A stretch of 59,029 nt of DNA. It comes from Porphyromonas sp. (GTDB taxonomy: Bacteria; Bacteroidota; Bacteroidia; Bacteroidales; Porphyromonadaceae). Shown here one piece after another: positions 42,468 to 50,815 of the stretch (positions are counted from its first letter, which is position 1; each line of letters opens with the position of its first letter). The stretch covers positions 1 through 59,029 of the forward strand of contig JALFBN010000008.1 of the NCBI GenBank assembly GCA_022772085.1, written 5' to 3'. The notes under the pieces are model-generated. The model was not told the origin of the DNA and ran no database searches. It saw only the letters and a list, made by a program, of their open reading frames with translations. The position numbers were made by a program, and so were the translations under genes.

Positions 42468-43487
42468 TTATTTACTATTCTTTCTGTAAGCTGCGATCAT
42501 TTTGGGGATCACCTCTTCCACTCTACCCGTGATCACATAGTCGGCAATCGTATTGATAGGAGCTTCGGGGTCGCTATTGATCGAGATGATGAGCGAGCTC
42601 TCTTGCATACCTGCTACGTGCTGAATCTGACCACTGATACCGCAGGCTATGTAGAGTTTCGGGCGTACGGTAACACCCGTTTGACCAATCTGACGGTCGT
42701 GTTCGGCGAATCCGGCATCCACAGCAGCACGGGAAGCACCCACTTCAGCACCTAGTACGTCAGCAAGTTGGAAAAGCAAACCAAAACCCTCTTTACTACC
42801 CATACCATATCCACCGGCAATAACGATAGGGCTTCCGCCCAAATTCACCTTACTCTCTTCGATATGACGTTCAATGATAGAGACTACAAAGTCGGCATCT
42901 GATACGTAGTCCGCCACGTTGTGCTCTACCTCTTCACCCCTATAGTTGATATCGAAAATCTCTTTTTTCATTACCCCCGGGCGTACCGTTGCCATCTGAG
43001 GACGACAGTCGGGATTGACAATCGTCGCCACGATGTTACCACCAAAGGCGGGACGGATTTGATACAGAAGTTGGGGATAGTGTTGTTTTGTTTTGGTATC
43101 GGTGTACTCTCCAATTTCCAGCGAGGTGCAGTCCGCCGTGAGTCCGCTATGCAATGCAGACGAAACAAGAGGACCCAAGTCACGACCCAAAGTAGTTGCA
43201 CCGAGCAAGGCTATTTGAGGCTTCTCCTCTTCAAATAGCTTGGTAACAATCGTACCATAGGGCTTGGTCGTGTAGTATTGCAAGTTGGGAGCCTGGAACG
43301 AATGCAGGCGATCTACGCCATAAGGGAAAACCTGTTCGGCTATTCCTTGGGTGCAGTGCGATATGGCCACCGCTTCTAATTGACATCCAAGGTGCGTAGC
43401 CAAAGCACGACCTTTGGTGAGGAGCTCCAAACTTACCTCCTGCACGATGCCATTTTCTATTTCGAGGTAAACAAATAAGTTGTTCAT
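42468..43487 (-). CDS. etfA: Electron transfer flavoprotein, alpha subunit
   Basis: Large ETF subunit, 339 residues, holding the FAD. The C-terminal FAD domain is clear: IVIAGGYGMGSKEGFGLLFQLADVLGAEVGASRAAVD, then QIGQTGVTVRPKLYIACGISGQIQHVAGM and SINSDPEAPINTIADYVITG, all conserved in ETF-alpha. It passes electrons between the acyl-CoA dehydrogenase encoded next (24 bp) and a further carrier. It lies 24 bp after etfB, so the two subunits are made together. Confidence 0.96.
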   Translation of the reverse strand: MNNLFVYLEIENGIVQEVSLELLTKGRALATHLGCQLEAVAISHCTQGIAEQVFPYGVDRLHSFQAPNLQYYTTKPYGTIVTKLFEEEKPQIALLGATTLGRDLGPLVSSALHSGLTADCTSLEIGEYTDTKTKQHYPQLLYQIRPAFGGNIVATIVNPDCRPQMATVRPGVMKKEIFDINYRGEEVEHNVADYVSDADFVVSIIERHIEESKVNLGGSPIVIAGGYGMGSKEGFGLLFQLADVLGAEVGASRAAVDAGFAEHDRQIGQTGVTVRPKLYIACGISGQIQHVAGMQESSLIISINSDPEAPINTIADYVITGRVEEVIPKMIAAYRKNSK

Positions 43488-43511
43488 ATAAAATATTCTC
43501 TTTCGGTGGTG

Positions 43512-44378
43512 TTATCCTATCGTATGGTTGTCTATAAGTTCGACGATGAGCGAAGAGATGCTCTCCTCGGTAGCCTCGTAGTGACGTGCTTCTTTAGCTT
43601 GGAATACCACATTTTGGATGGTTTTCACCTTTGTGGGAGAGCCAAGGAGACCGCATTGATCGAGTTCGGCCTTTACGTCAGCGGTGCTCAGCTCTGCAAT
43701 TTGCAAGTAGGGACGTGCCTCAAAGAGCGTACGTTGCATTTCATTAGCCCCTTCGAATTCATTAGGCACCATGGCATATTTGAACTTTTGGAGGGCCTTG
43801 GCATTGCGTGGACGGCAGGGAGCAGAACTTCCGTTTACAGTTACAAGGAGCGGAAGAGCCGCCTTGACACGCTCAACACCACGCTCCAGACGACGACGTA
43901 TAACAACCTCTTCAGAGGAAATTTCTTCGATCTCTTCGGCATACGTTACAGCAGGGAGTCCCAATTTATGAGCCACCTGAGGTCCCACCTGAGCAGTATC
44001 TCCATCAATTGCCTGACGTCCTGAAAGGATCAAGTCGGGCATCCCGATATGGCGGATAGCCATGGCAAGTGCATAGCTCGTAGCGAGCGTATCGGCACCG
44101 GCAAATGCGCGATCGGTGAGGAGGTAGCCTCGATCGGCACCTCTGTATAATGCTTCACGGATAACATCGGCGGCACGAAATGGTCCCATCGTGAGCACCG
44201 ATATGGTAGTATCGGGATACTGGTCTTTGATGCGGAGTGCCTGTTCCAAGGCATTAAGGTCTTCGGGGTTAAAGATGGCTGGTAGGGCGGCACGGTTTAC
44301 AGTTCCGTCTTCGCGCATAGCATCTTTGCCCACGTTGCGAGTGTCTGGCACTTGCTTAGCAAGGACTATAATATTCAT
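43512..44378 (-). CDS. etfB: Electron transfer flavoprotein, beta subunit
   Basis: Small ETF subunit, 288 residues. It starts MNIIVLAKQVPDTRNVGKDAM and has NPEDLNALEQALRIKD, GRQAIDGDTAQVGPQVAHKLGLPAVTYAEEI and the RRRLERGVERVKAALPLLVTV block, all ETF-beta hallmarks. In this order (etfB, etfA, dehydrogenase) the genes form a working unit. The 50 bp to tsaB upstream shows no -7 box, so transcription may come from the pdxH promoter. Confidence 0.96.
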   Translation of the reverse strand: MNIIVLAKQVPDTRNVGKDAMREDGTVNRAALPAIFNPEDLNALEQALRIKDQYPDTTISVLTMGPFRAADVIREALYRGADRGYLLTDRAFAGADTLATSYALAMAIRHIGMPDLILSGRQAIDGDTAQVGPQVAHKLGLPAVTYAEEIEEISSEEVVIRRRLERGVERVKAALPLLVTVNGSSAPCRPRNAKALQKFKYAMVPNEFEGANEMQRTLFEARPYLQIAELSTADVKAELDQCGLLGSPTKVKTIQNVVFQAKEARHYEATEESISSLIVELIDNHTIG

Positions 44379-44428
44379 TGGTTACGGGTATATTGGTTTG
44401 ATGTTTTTATTCTATGACTCTAATTTAA

Positions 44429-45124
44429 TTAGCGATTAAGCACTTTATTTTTAGCAACGACGGCATTGTAGGGCTTGATGTAATCGGGTGCCCAATAGGC
44501 AACGTCAGCGACGCGTCCTTCCTCCAAAGCTCGCCAAGCGGGTAAGCGTAAGTGAGAAGCCAAAGATTCGGTAGGCTGGATATGAATATGTGAAGCCGTA
44601 AGGACTTCGGCACACTTAGCCGCACCATTACCAACTAAGTAGATAGGAGTACCGGCAAGATCAGCATAACTCTCGGCATGAATGATCTCAGCATGAGGAG
44701 CAACCAATTGCACACCATCTGAGGAGTAAGTGGCAGCATAGACCTCCATGCGCCCTGCGTCAACCATCGGTACTATGAGGGCTTCGGAGGGAATGGTTCC
44801 GCCTTCAATAGCTCCCCATGCAAGAGACTCTAAAGTTGAGATGGCAAGTAGCGGGATCTCTGCAGCAAAGCAGAAGCCCTTAGCGAGCGAAGCCCCGATA
44901 CGCAGTCCCGTATAACTCCCCGGACCTCCACTGGCAGCAACAGCCACGATCTCGTACCCTTTTTGAGATGCCTCTGCTTGGAGTTCATCAACGAAGCGTG
45001 CAATAAGAGCTGCGTGTTCGTTGCCCTTGCGATCGACACGCTCAGCAAGCACGCCCTCATGGGAGAGGAGAGCTAAGGAGCAGACGTTAGTCGAAGTATC
45101 TATCGCGAGCATTGCTTTCTTCAT
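44429..45124 (-). CDS. tsaB: TsaB, subunit of the t6A tRNA-modification complex
   Basis: Actin-fold, catalytically inactive partner of TsaD in making N6-threonylcarbamoyladenosine at position 37 of ANN-decoding tRNAs. Signature pieces are MLAIDTSTNVCSLALL at the start, GNEHAALIARFVDEL, and AASGGPGSYTGLRIGASLAKGF. From the ATG at 45124 it has 231 residues. ATGs at 45133 and 45148 are in frame; the latter overlaps the pdxH stop by 4 nt (ATGA) and would suit coupled translation, so the start is uncertain. Confidence 0.93.
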   Translation of the reverse strand: MKKAMLAIDTSTNVCSLALLSHEGVLAERVDRKGNEHAALIARFVDELQAEASQKGYEIVAVAASGGPGSYTGLRIGASLAKGFCFAAEIPLLAISTLESLAWGAIEGGTIPSEALIVPMVDAGRMEVYAATYSSDGVQLVAPHAEIIHAESYADLAGTPIYLVGNGAAKCAEVLTASHIHIQPTESLASHLRLPAWRALEEGRVADVAYWAPDYIKPYNAVVAKNKVLNR

Positions 45125-45144
45125 CTCGGGCATAACTGGGGCGG

Positions 45145-45792
45145 TCATGGGGCAAGTCGATCTAAATTCCACCCCGTACCATCATCATTAGGTGTATAGA
45201 GGAAGCGGTCGTGTAGGCGACTCTCTCTCCCTTGCCAAAACTCAATCCGCTCGGCTCTCACGGCAAATCCTCCCCAATTGTCGGGGCGAGGCACCGTACG
45301 TCCCACGTACTTGAGACTTTCAGCAGCAAAGGCAACCATGATATATTCTCGATTGGGAATGGGATGGCTCTGAGGAGAAACTCGAGCTCCTACTCTACTC
45401 TTGTAGGGACGCTGGGCAAAGTAAGCATCACTCTCTTCGGCAGAAAGTCGTCTCACCGTGCCTTCGATATGAATTTGTCGCTCCATCTCGTGCCACAAGA
45501 AGGTAAGTGCCACATGGGGATTGGCACTGATCTGTTCCCCCTTGCGACTCTCGTAATTACTATAAAAGACGAACTCATTGTTCAGCACCTCTTTCAGCAA
45601 TACAGTGCGCATACTCGGACGTCCATCCGGCGTACTCGTCGCTACGATCACTGCCGTTGGCTCCAGCACATTCCCCTCGACAGCCTCTTGCAACCACTGA
45701 TTGACCTTGTCAAAGGGATTGCCAGGCATCTCCTTGCGCGAGAGACTGTGCTTCTTATATTCGCGCCGATAGTCCTCTAAATGTTGATCCAT
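45145..45792 (-). CDS. pdxH: Pyridoxamine 5'-phosphate oxidase
   Basis: FMN enzyme that oxidises pyridoxine or pyridoxamine 5'-phosphate to pyridoxal phosphate. The 215 residues match family length. Key blocks are PTAVIVATSTPDGRPSMRTVLLKE, FVFYSNYESRKGEQISANPHVALTFLWHEMERQIHIEG, SRVGARVSPQS and the C-terminal EFWQGRESRLHDRFLYT with the substrate-binding RLHDR, ending WNLDRLAP as usual. First gene of the row pdxH-tsaB-etfB-etfA-dehydrogenase, with its own -7 box and divergent from sdaA. Confidence 0.97.
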   Translation of the reverse strand: MDQHLEDYRREYKKHSLSRKEMPGNPFDKVNQWLQEAVEGNVLEPTAVIVATSTPDGRPSMRTVLLKEVLNNEFVFYSNYESRKGEQISANPHVALTFLWHEMERQIHIEGTVRRLSAEESDAYFAQRPYKSRVGARVSPQSHPIPNREYIMVAFAAESLKYVGRTVPRPDNWGGFAVRAERIEFWQGRESRLHDRFLYTPNDDGTGWNLDRLAP

Positions 45793-45852
45793 GACCTACT
45801 GTTTCTTTATCTATGTACTCAGATCTTCTCTGAGTGTGCAACTTTCAGCACG

Positions 45853-45861
45853 ACAAAGTTA
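45853..45861 (-). promoter_or_regulatory. -7 box of pdxH
   Basis: TAACTTTGT on the minus strand, 61 bp before the pdxH ATG. Confidence 0.5.
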
Positions 45862-45873
45862 CTCTTTTTTTGA

Positions 45874-45881
45874 TACCTTTG
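45874..45881 (+). promoter_or_regulatory. -7 box of sdaA
   Basis: TACCTTTG, followed by transcription from about 45888. It excludes the upstream GTG (45834) as a start and supports the ATG at 45921 or 45924. It lies only 12 bp from the opposing pdxH box. Confidence 0.5.
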
Positions 45882-45920
45882 ATGCCTATTAGAAAGGAGA
45901 ATTTATCAACATTGCCAATT

Positions 45921-47201
45921 ATGATGGACACCATCAAGCAGATTTACCGTATAGGTAATGGCCCAAGTAGTAGTCACACTATGGGTCCTAAGCGTGCTGC
46001 CACCATGTTTCTTTCCCAAATTCAAGGGCTGCCAATTGCCTCTTTTGAGGTGACACTCTATGGAAGCTTGGCTGCTACGGGCAAAGGACACATGACCGAC
46101 CAAGCCATACTTTCGGTACTCAACCCCTTGCATCCTACGGAGATTTTATGGGAACCGAAGATCGAACCGAAATTCCACACCAACGGTATTCTGTTCAGAG
46201 CTTTGGATCAATCAGCCAAAGAGCTGAAGCGTTTTATGGTTTATAGTATCGGAGGGGGAACCTTGGCGAATGAATCGTTTAATGAACAGGTCTCGCGTGA
46301 AGTGTACAAACTCTCCCACATTGACGAGATGATGCCCATACTCCAAAAGTACGGGATGTCCTATTGGGAGTATGTAGAGCATTGCGAAGGGGTGGAGATC
46401 TGGGATTACTTAGCGGAGGTATGGTCCGTGATGAAGCAAGCAATCCACGATGGATTGGAGGCCGAAGGGGTACTCCCCGGAGGATTGGGTTTGAGACGCA
46501 AGGCTGCCGAATATATGGTGCGTTGTCTCAGCTACTCGGAGAGTGTCCGTTCTCGCGGCAAAGTCTACGCTTACGCCCTAGCCGTAAGTGAACAGAATGC
46601 CTCAGGGGGATTGGTCGTTACTGCACCCACTTGTGGCTCCTGTGGTGTTATTCCGGCCGTACTCTATCACTTACAAGAGACCCGCCACTTTACGGATAAA
46701 CGGATTTTGCGCGCTCTGGCTACAGCCGGACTTTTTGGTAATGTGGTACGCACCAATGCTTCCATCAGCGGAGCGGAAGTAGGCTGTCAGGGCGAAGTGG
46801 GCGTAGCCTGCTCCATGGCAGCGGCAGCAGCAAGCCAACTCTTCGGGGGCACGTTGGCACAAATCGAATATGCGGCAGAGATGGGATTGGAACACCATTT
46901 AGGACTCACCTGCGACCCCGTATGCGGATTAGTACAGATCCCTTGTATTGAACGCAATGCCTTTGCAGCCAGTCGAGCATTGGATGCCAACACCTACGCC
47001 AATTTTACTGACGGCAAACATCGTGTCAGCTTCGACCGTGTGGTAGCGACTATGCACCAGACGGGTAAGGATCTGCCAAGCCTATATAAAGAGACTTCTA
47101 CGGGAGGACTCGCAACCCACTCCGACATGGATGAAAAGAATATCCATACTGACGAATCCAAATTCTCGGAATTGGACACGCCTCACACCTCGCCCTGCTA
47201 A
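45921..47201 (+). CDS. sdaA: L-serine ammonia-lyase (single-chain L-serine dehydratase)
   Basis: Iron-sulfur enzyme that turns L-serine into pyruvate and ammonia; amino-acid fermentation fits an asaccharolytic lifestyle. From ATG 45921 it has 426 residues (the next codon is also ATG). The N-terminal beta domain begins [23 protein letters not shown]. The catalytic alpha domain carries [18 protein letters not shown] and [16 protein letters not shown], whose cysteines hold the 4Fe-4S cluster. It ends with [22 protein letters not shown] plus a short acidic tail. A single-chain fusion of both domains, as in enteric SdaA. A terminator follows. Confidence 0.95.
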   Translation: MMDTIKQIYRIGNGPSSSHTMGPKRAATMFLSQIQGLPIASFEVTLYGSLAATGKGHMTDQAILSVLNPLHPTEILWEPKIEPKFHTNGILFRALDQSAKELKRFMVYSIGGGTLANESFNEQVSREVYKLSHIDEMMPILQKYGMSYWEYVEHCEGVEIWDYLAEVWSVMKQAIHDGLEAEGVLPGGLGLRRKAAEYMVRCLSYSESVRSRGKVYAYALAVSEQNASGGLVVTAPTCGSCGVIPAVLYHLQETRHFTDKRILRALATAGLFGNVVRTNASISGAEVGCQGEVGVACSMAAAAASQLFGGTLAQIEYAAEMGLEHHLGLTCDPVCGLVQIPCIERNAFAASRALDANTYANFTDGKHRVSFDRVVATMHQTGKDLPSLYKETSTGGLATHSDMDEKNIHTDESKFSELDTPHTSPC

Positions 47202-47222
47202 TTCCTTCAGAACCCTACAACA

Positions 47223-47267
47223 AAAAGCCTTCGACCTTACTAAAAGGTAGAGGGCTTTCTTATTTTA
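47223..47267 (+). terminator. Terminator of sdaA
   Basis: AAAGCCTTCGACCTT pairs with AAGGTAGAGGGCTTT (two small mismatches) around a short loop, followed by CTTATTTT, 22 bp after the stop. Confidence 0.75.
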
Positions 47268-47338
47268 CCAAAAATCAACAGCCACCCCTCCCCCAGCCGA
47301 GCGATCGACTGTACAAACGAGGGACCAACACACAGCTC

Positions 47339-47722
47339 CTATTTCACCGCTTCTTTGGAGAGGATCTTCTTGAGAGCAAAACGTCGATTCGAATCATCTT
47401 GAGGGGGATTGGCTAAATGCGTTATCAGCACTTCTATACGATATTTATACCCAACCTGATACTCAAAACCACTAATCCCATTTACAGGGACATAAAAGGT
47501 CTCTGTGAATGAGGAGGCACAGCTCTTGACCACTATACATTCGACCTCCTCGGCAGTCATTCCGGGAATGATCCTCTTTTCGGTTTGATGTGCGATCTCC
47601 CATGTTTCTTCCGTTGTGTAATCTCCTTTAGGGGTCCTTTGGCAGGAGGAGACCGCAACAATCAAGCAAAGAAGTGATCCCCAAACGAAGAAGCACTTAG
47701 CTGAATTAAATACTTTTTCCAT
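47339..47722 (-). CDS. Small lipoprotein with DUF4377-like domain
   Basis: Lipoprotein of 127 residues with a long hydrophobic signal and lipobox VSSC (C27). The C-terminal half (YVPVNGISGFEYQVGYKYRIEVLITHLANPPQDDSNRRFALKKILSKE) fits the DUF4377 pattern seen in many bacterial envelope lipoproteins of unknown role, including META/HslJ-like ones. It follows another small lipoprotein by 55 bp without a visible promoter, so the two may be cotranscribed. The function is not known. Confidence 0.75.
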   Translation of the reverse strand: MEKVFNSAKCFFVWGSLLCLIVAVSSCQRTPKGDYTTEETWEIAHQTEKRIIPGMTAEEVECIVVKSCASSFTETFYVPVNGISGFEYQVGYKYRIEVLITHLANPPQDDSNRRFALKKILSKEAVK

Positions 47723-47777
47723 CTGTTTTTTGTATTTCAGGTTCGTAATGTGTTTATAATCCTGATGGCAAAAAAGG

Positions 47778-48257
47778 TCACTTCAAGCGTGTAAGGAGGA
47801 GACCATCAGCAAAGGAAATGGCTTTTTTGTCTCGGAATGCACCTCGGGAGAAGTCCGCATTATAGGTATAGTTCCTCTCTCCAAACATATCATGAGACAA
47901 GATATAGGTATCATTTCCTTTGAGTAGGGCAACTTCACAATCCGATAGCATCCCCTCTTGCATAGAGTGATAAATCGCAAAAAGGGTATCCCCTTGAAAA
48001 GAAATACTATGGAGCGTACCCACACGACTACCCGTTTCGTAGGGGAGGAAGTCCAATCGCCCCTCGATCGACTCTTCCGATATATTAAGTTCGAACTTGA
48101 CGGTATCCCGACCCTCTACATAGACATAGAGTTGATCTTCGGAGACTCTCTTTTCGAGTTGCGTACAGCTCTGTTCTTTTTTGTTATTGTTACCACAAGA
48201 GGAGAACAAGAGGGCTACACCGAAAGAGAGCAAGATGAAATACTTTATCCGCTTCAT
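47778..48257 (-). CDS. Small lipoprotein of unknown function
   Basis: Lipoprotein of 159 residues, lipobox LFSSC near residue 20 followed by GNNNKKEQ. The mature part is a compact beta-rich domain (LYVYVEGRDTVKFELNISEESIEGRLDFLPY; TLHSISFQGDTLFAIYHSMQEGM). No named family is recognised with certainty. The -7 box at 48291-48283 lies inside the longer frame that reaches a TTG at 48305, which fixes the start at the ATG 48257. Confidence 0.75.
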   Translation of the reverse strand: MKRIKYFILLSFGVALLFSSCGNNNKKEQSCTQLEKRVSEDQLYVYVEGRDTVKFELNISEESIEGRLDFLPYETGSRVGTLHSISFQGDTLFAIYHSMQEGMLSDCEVALLKGNDTYILSHDMFGERNYTYNADFSRGAFRDKKAISFADGLLLTRLK

Positions 48258-48282
48258 AAAATCCCAATTTTGATTGTGCACC

Positions 48283-48291
48283 ACAAAGGTA
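48283..48291 (-). promoter_or_regulatory. -7 box of the two-lipoprotein unit
   Basis: TACCTTTGT on the minus strand, 26 bp before the ATG at 48257. Confidence 0.5.
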
Positions 48292-48443
48292 CAAAATCCG
48301 ACCAATATAATTATATTTTTAAGAGAATATTTCTAAGTAAAAACTCTAAACCACACAATTGGTCTATGCTCTCCCATTAAAACCATAACAACAAAAGACA
48401 AACGCCTGGTCTCTCAACCATCAACGACAATGAACCAAGTTCT

Positions 48444-48534
48444 AAAAATTCTGCCCTGGAGTTTCAGAGGCATAGCGCAAGAAGCAAAAAACTCTTGCCC
48501 TGGATCTTCCTGGTTTTATACTACACTTTATTTG
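48444..48534 (+). repeat. Partial copy of a dispersed intergenic sequence
   Basis: AAAAATTCTGCCCTGGAGTT at 48444-48463 closely matches the minus strand of the element near 12.7 kb (AAAAATCTCCGCCCTGGAGT); CTACACTTTATTTG at 48521-48534 matches its CTACACTTTTTTG end. The 486-bp region 48258-48743 contains no gene, only this, a promoter and a terminator. Confidence 0.4.
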
Positions 48535-48667
48535 ATGAGAGAGAAAGTCCAAAAAATTATGGAGATGGTAGAAGTACAAGACGGATTGGCACCCCACACT
48601 CTTTGACCCCGAGAAGCCTCGATTCAAAACTGAAAAAGCAGAATCATCTATCCGATAAAAGATAGAC

Positions 48668-48708
48668 AAAAAATAGGGGGCTCCCACACACACTGGTGGA
48701 AGTCCCCC
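48668..48708 (-). terminator. Terminator of the har-tkt operon
   Basis: On the minus strand GGGGGACTTCCAC pairs with GTGGGAGCCCCC and is followed by TATTTTTTG, 36 bp after the tkt stop. Confidence 0.8.
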
Positions 48709-48743
48709 TCTATCACATCACAAATGTAATCGAATGCGCTCTC

Positions 48744-50777
48744 TTAGCCTAGGATTGTGCGGATCTTGTCAGCAACAGCCTCAGGTGTAAAGCCCAACTT
48801 TTCATCCAATACCGTATAGGGTGCAGAATAACCGAAACTTTCCAATCCGTGGATCATACCGTGGGTACCCACCAAGCCTTCGAGATTGATCGGCAGCCCT
48901 GCCGTGAGACCAAAGCGAGGCATCTCCTCGGGGAGTACTTCTCTGCGATAGCTCTCAGGCTGATCCATAAAGAGCCCCTCGCTGGGCACTGATACAACAC
49001 GTAACTTGCGCCCTTCAGCTCGGAGAATTGCGGCAGCCGCCTCAAGCGTAGCCACTTCACTACCCGTTGCCACGAGAGCCATTTCTGCCCCTTCGTCATC
49101 ACTCACAATATATCCTCCACACATCATCCGTACAGCACGGGCATAAGGAGTAAGACCTTCATTGGGTAAGTCGTCGATATTTTGGCGAGAAAGAATCAAG
49201 CCCGTGGGCGTTTGATCGTTTTCCATAGCCATCTGCCAAGCTACCGTAGTCTCATGCACATCCGCGGGACGAAGTACCAACATAGAGCGTTGCCCTGCAT
49301 GATTGTGGAGTTTTTCCATCAAACGGATCTGAGCCTCCTGCTCTACGGGTTCATGTGTCGGCCCATCCTCTCCTACACGGAATGCATCGTGCGTCCAAAT
49401 AAACTTGACGGGAACTTGCATCAATGCTGCTAAACGGATCACAGGCTTTTGGTAATCCGAGAAAACAAAGAAAGTTCCACAGGCGGCAATGACACCTCCA
49501 TGAAGCATCATACCAACACAGAGAGCAGCCATTGTAAGTTCGGCGACCCCGACCTGCAAGAAGCGTCCACCATAGTTATTACGACTCATCGCTTCCGTGC
49601 CTTTAAGGAACCCATCAGTCTTGTCCGAGTTCGAAAGGTCGGCTGAGGAGACGATCATGTTGGGGACACGCGCCACGAGTTCTTTGAGGACAGTGGCAGA
49701 AGCCGAGCGAGTCGCTTGACCACTCTTTTGCTCAATGGCAGCCCAATCAATCATAGGTAACTTGCCACTGAACCACTCCTCCATCAGTGCGGCATCTTCG
49801 GCATGAGCCGATTGCCACTTAGCAAACGTAGCATCGTACTGTTTCCACAATGCACGAAGCTCCTCATCACGCTTGCGGTAAAGTGCATCAACCTCCGGAG
49901 CAATAACAAAAGGATTGGCGGCATCGAAGCCCATAGCCTCAAGTGTTTTTTCAATCGAGACCCCTGCCTTGCTCAGTGGTTGCCCATGCGTGGGAATGCG
50001 ATTGACAATCTCTTGTCCCTCTTCATCCAGGGCCTTATAAGCCATGCAAGTCTTTCCAATAATAAGCGTAGGACAACCCTTGGTTGCCAATGCTTCGTCC
50101 AAAGCCTTACGGATCTCTGTTACATCATTGCCCTTGATGGTGAGGACCTTCCACCCCCAAGCTTCGTATTTACGAGCTACATCTTCGGTATCTACCTCAT
50201 CGACCATTGTAGAGAGTTGTACGTCGTTGGCATCGTAAAACATCGTGAGATTGTCTAAGGCCAAGTGCCCTGCGATACGACCGGCACCCTGCGAGATCTC
50301 CTCCTGAATCCCACCATCAGAGATAAAAGCGTAAATGCGCTGGGGCATCACCTGATCTCCAAAACGGTGACTAAGGAATTTGGCAGCAATAGCAGCTCCC
50401 ACGGCAAGTGTATGCCCTTGACCAAGAGGTCCACTCGTATTTTCTATACCACGCTGAATATCGCGCTCGGGGTGTCCTGGTGTAGGACTGCCCCATTGGC
50501 GAAAAGCTTGGATCTCGTCTAAAGAAAAACGCCCCATAAGAGCCAACTGAGCATAAAGCATCGGAGACATATGACCGGGATCAAGGAAGAAACGGTCACG
50601 CGCATGGCGATGAGGACAATCGGGATCAAAACGAAGATATTCCGAAAAAAGTACGTTCACAAAGTCAGCTCCACCTAGAGCACCTCCGGGATGACCGCTC
50701 TTGGCCTTCTCTACCATGGAAAGAGCTAGGCAGCGGATATTGTCGGCTGCTTTGTTCATGAGTTCTATCGCGTTCAT
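48744..50777 (-). CDS. tkt: Transketolase
   Basis: Thiamine-diphosphate enzyme of the non-oxidative pentose-phosphate pathway that moves two-carbon units between sugar phosphates. From ATG 50777 it has 677 residues (the frame starts two codons earlier at a GTG). The N-terminal domain has MVEKAKSGHPGGALGGADF and GPLGQGHTLAVGAAIAAKFL. The ThDP motif reads SDGGIQEEISQGAGRIAGHLALDN, with SDG in place of the usual GDG. The pyrimidine domain includes FLQVGVAELTMAALCVGM and WTHDAFRVGEDGPTHEPVEQ. Last gene of the operon, ended by a strong terminator. Confidence 0.96.
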   Translation of the reverse strand: MNAIELMNKAADNIRCLALSMVEKAKSGHPGGALGGADFVNVLFSEYLRFDPDCPHRHARDRFFLDPGHMSPMLYAQLALMGRFSLDEIQAFRQWGSPTPGHPERDIQRGIENTSGPLGQGHTLAVGAAIAAKFLSHRFGDQVMPQRIYAFISDGGIQEEISQGAGRIAGHLALDNLTMFYDANDVQLSTMVDEVDTEDVARKYEAWGWKVLTIKGNDVTEIRKALDEALATKGCPTLIIGKTCMAYKALDEEGQEIVNRIPTHGQPLSKAGVSIEKTLEAMGFDAANPFVIAPEVDALYRKRDEELRALWKQYDATFAKWQSAHAEDAALMEEWFSGKLPMIDWAAIEQKSGQATRSASATVLKELVARVPNMIVSSADLSNSDKTDGFLKGTEAMSRNNYGGRFLQVGVAELTMAALCVGMMLHGGVIAACGTFFVFSDYQKPVIRLAALMQVPVKFIWTHDAFRVGEDGPTHEPVEQEAQIRLMEKLHNHAGQRSMLVLRPADVHETTVAWQMAMENDQTPTGLILSRQNIDDLPNEGLTPYARAVRMMCGGYIVSDDEGAEMALVATGSEVATLEAAAAILRAEGRKLRVVSVPSEGLFMDQPESYRREVLPEEMPRFGLTAGLPINLEGLVGTHGMIHGLESFGYSAPYTVLDEKLGFTPEAVADKIRTILG

Positions 50778-50815
50778 AACCACAAGAGTATTAAGGATTG
50801 CAATTCAAACGTTTA

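Noticed and set aside
45834-45920. Longer sdaA start at a GTG
   Set aside because: It lies upstream of the -7 box, and the family normally begins close to the [15 protein letters not shown] block.
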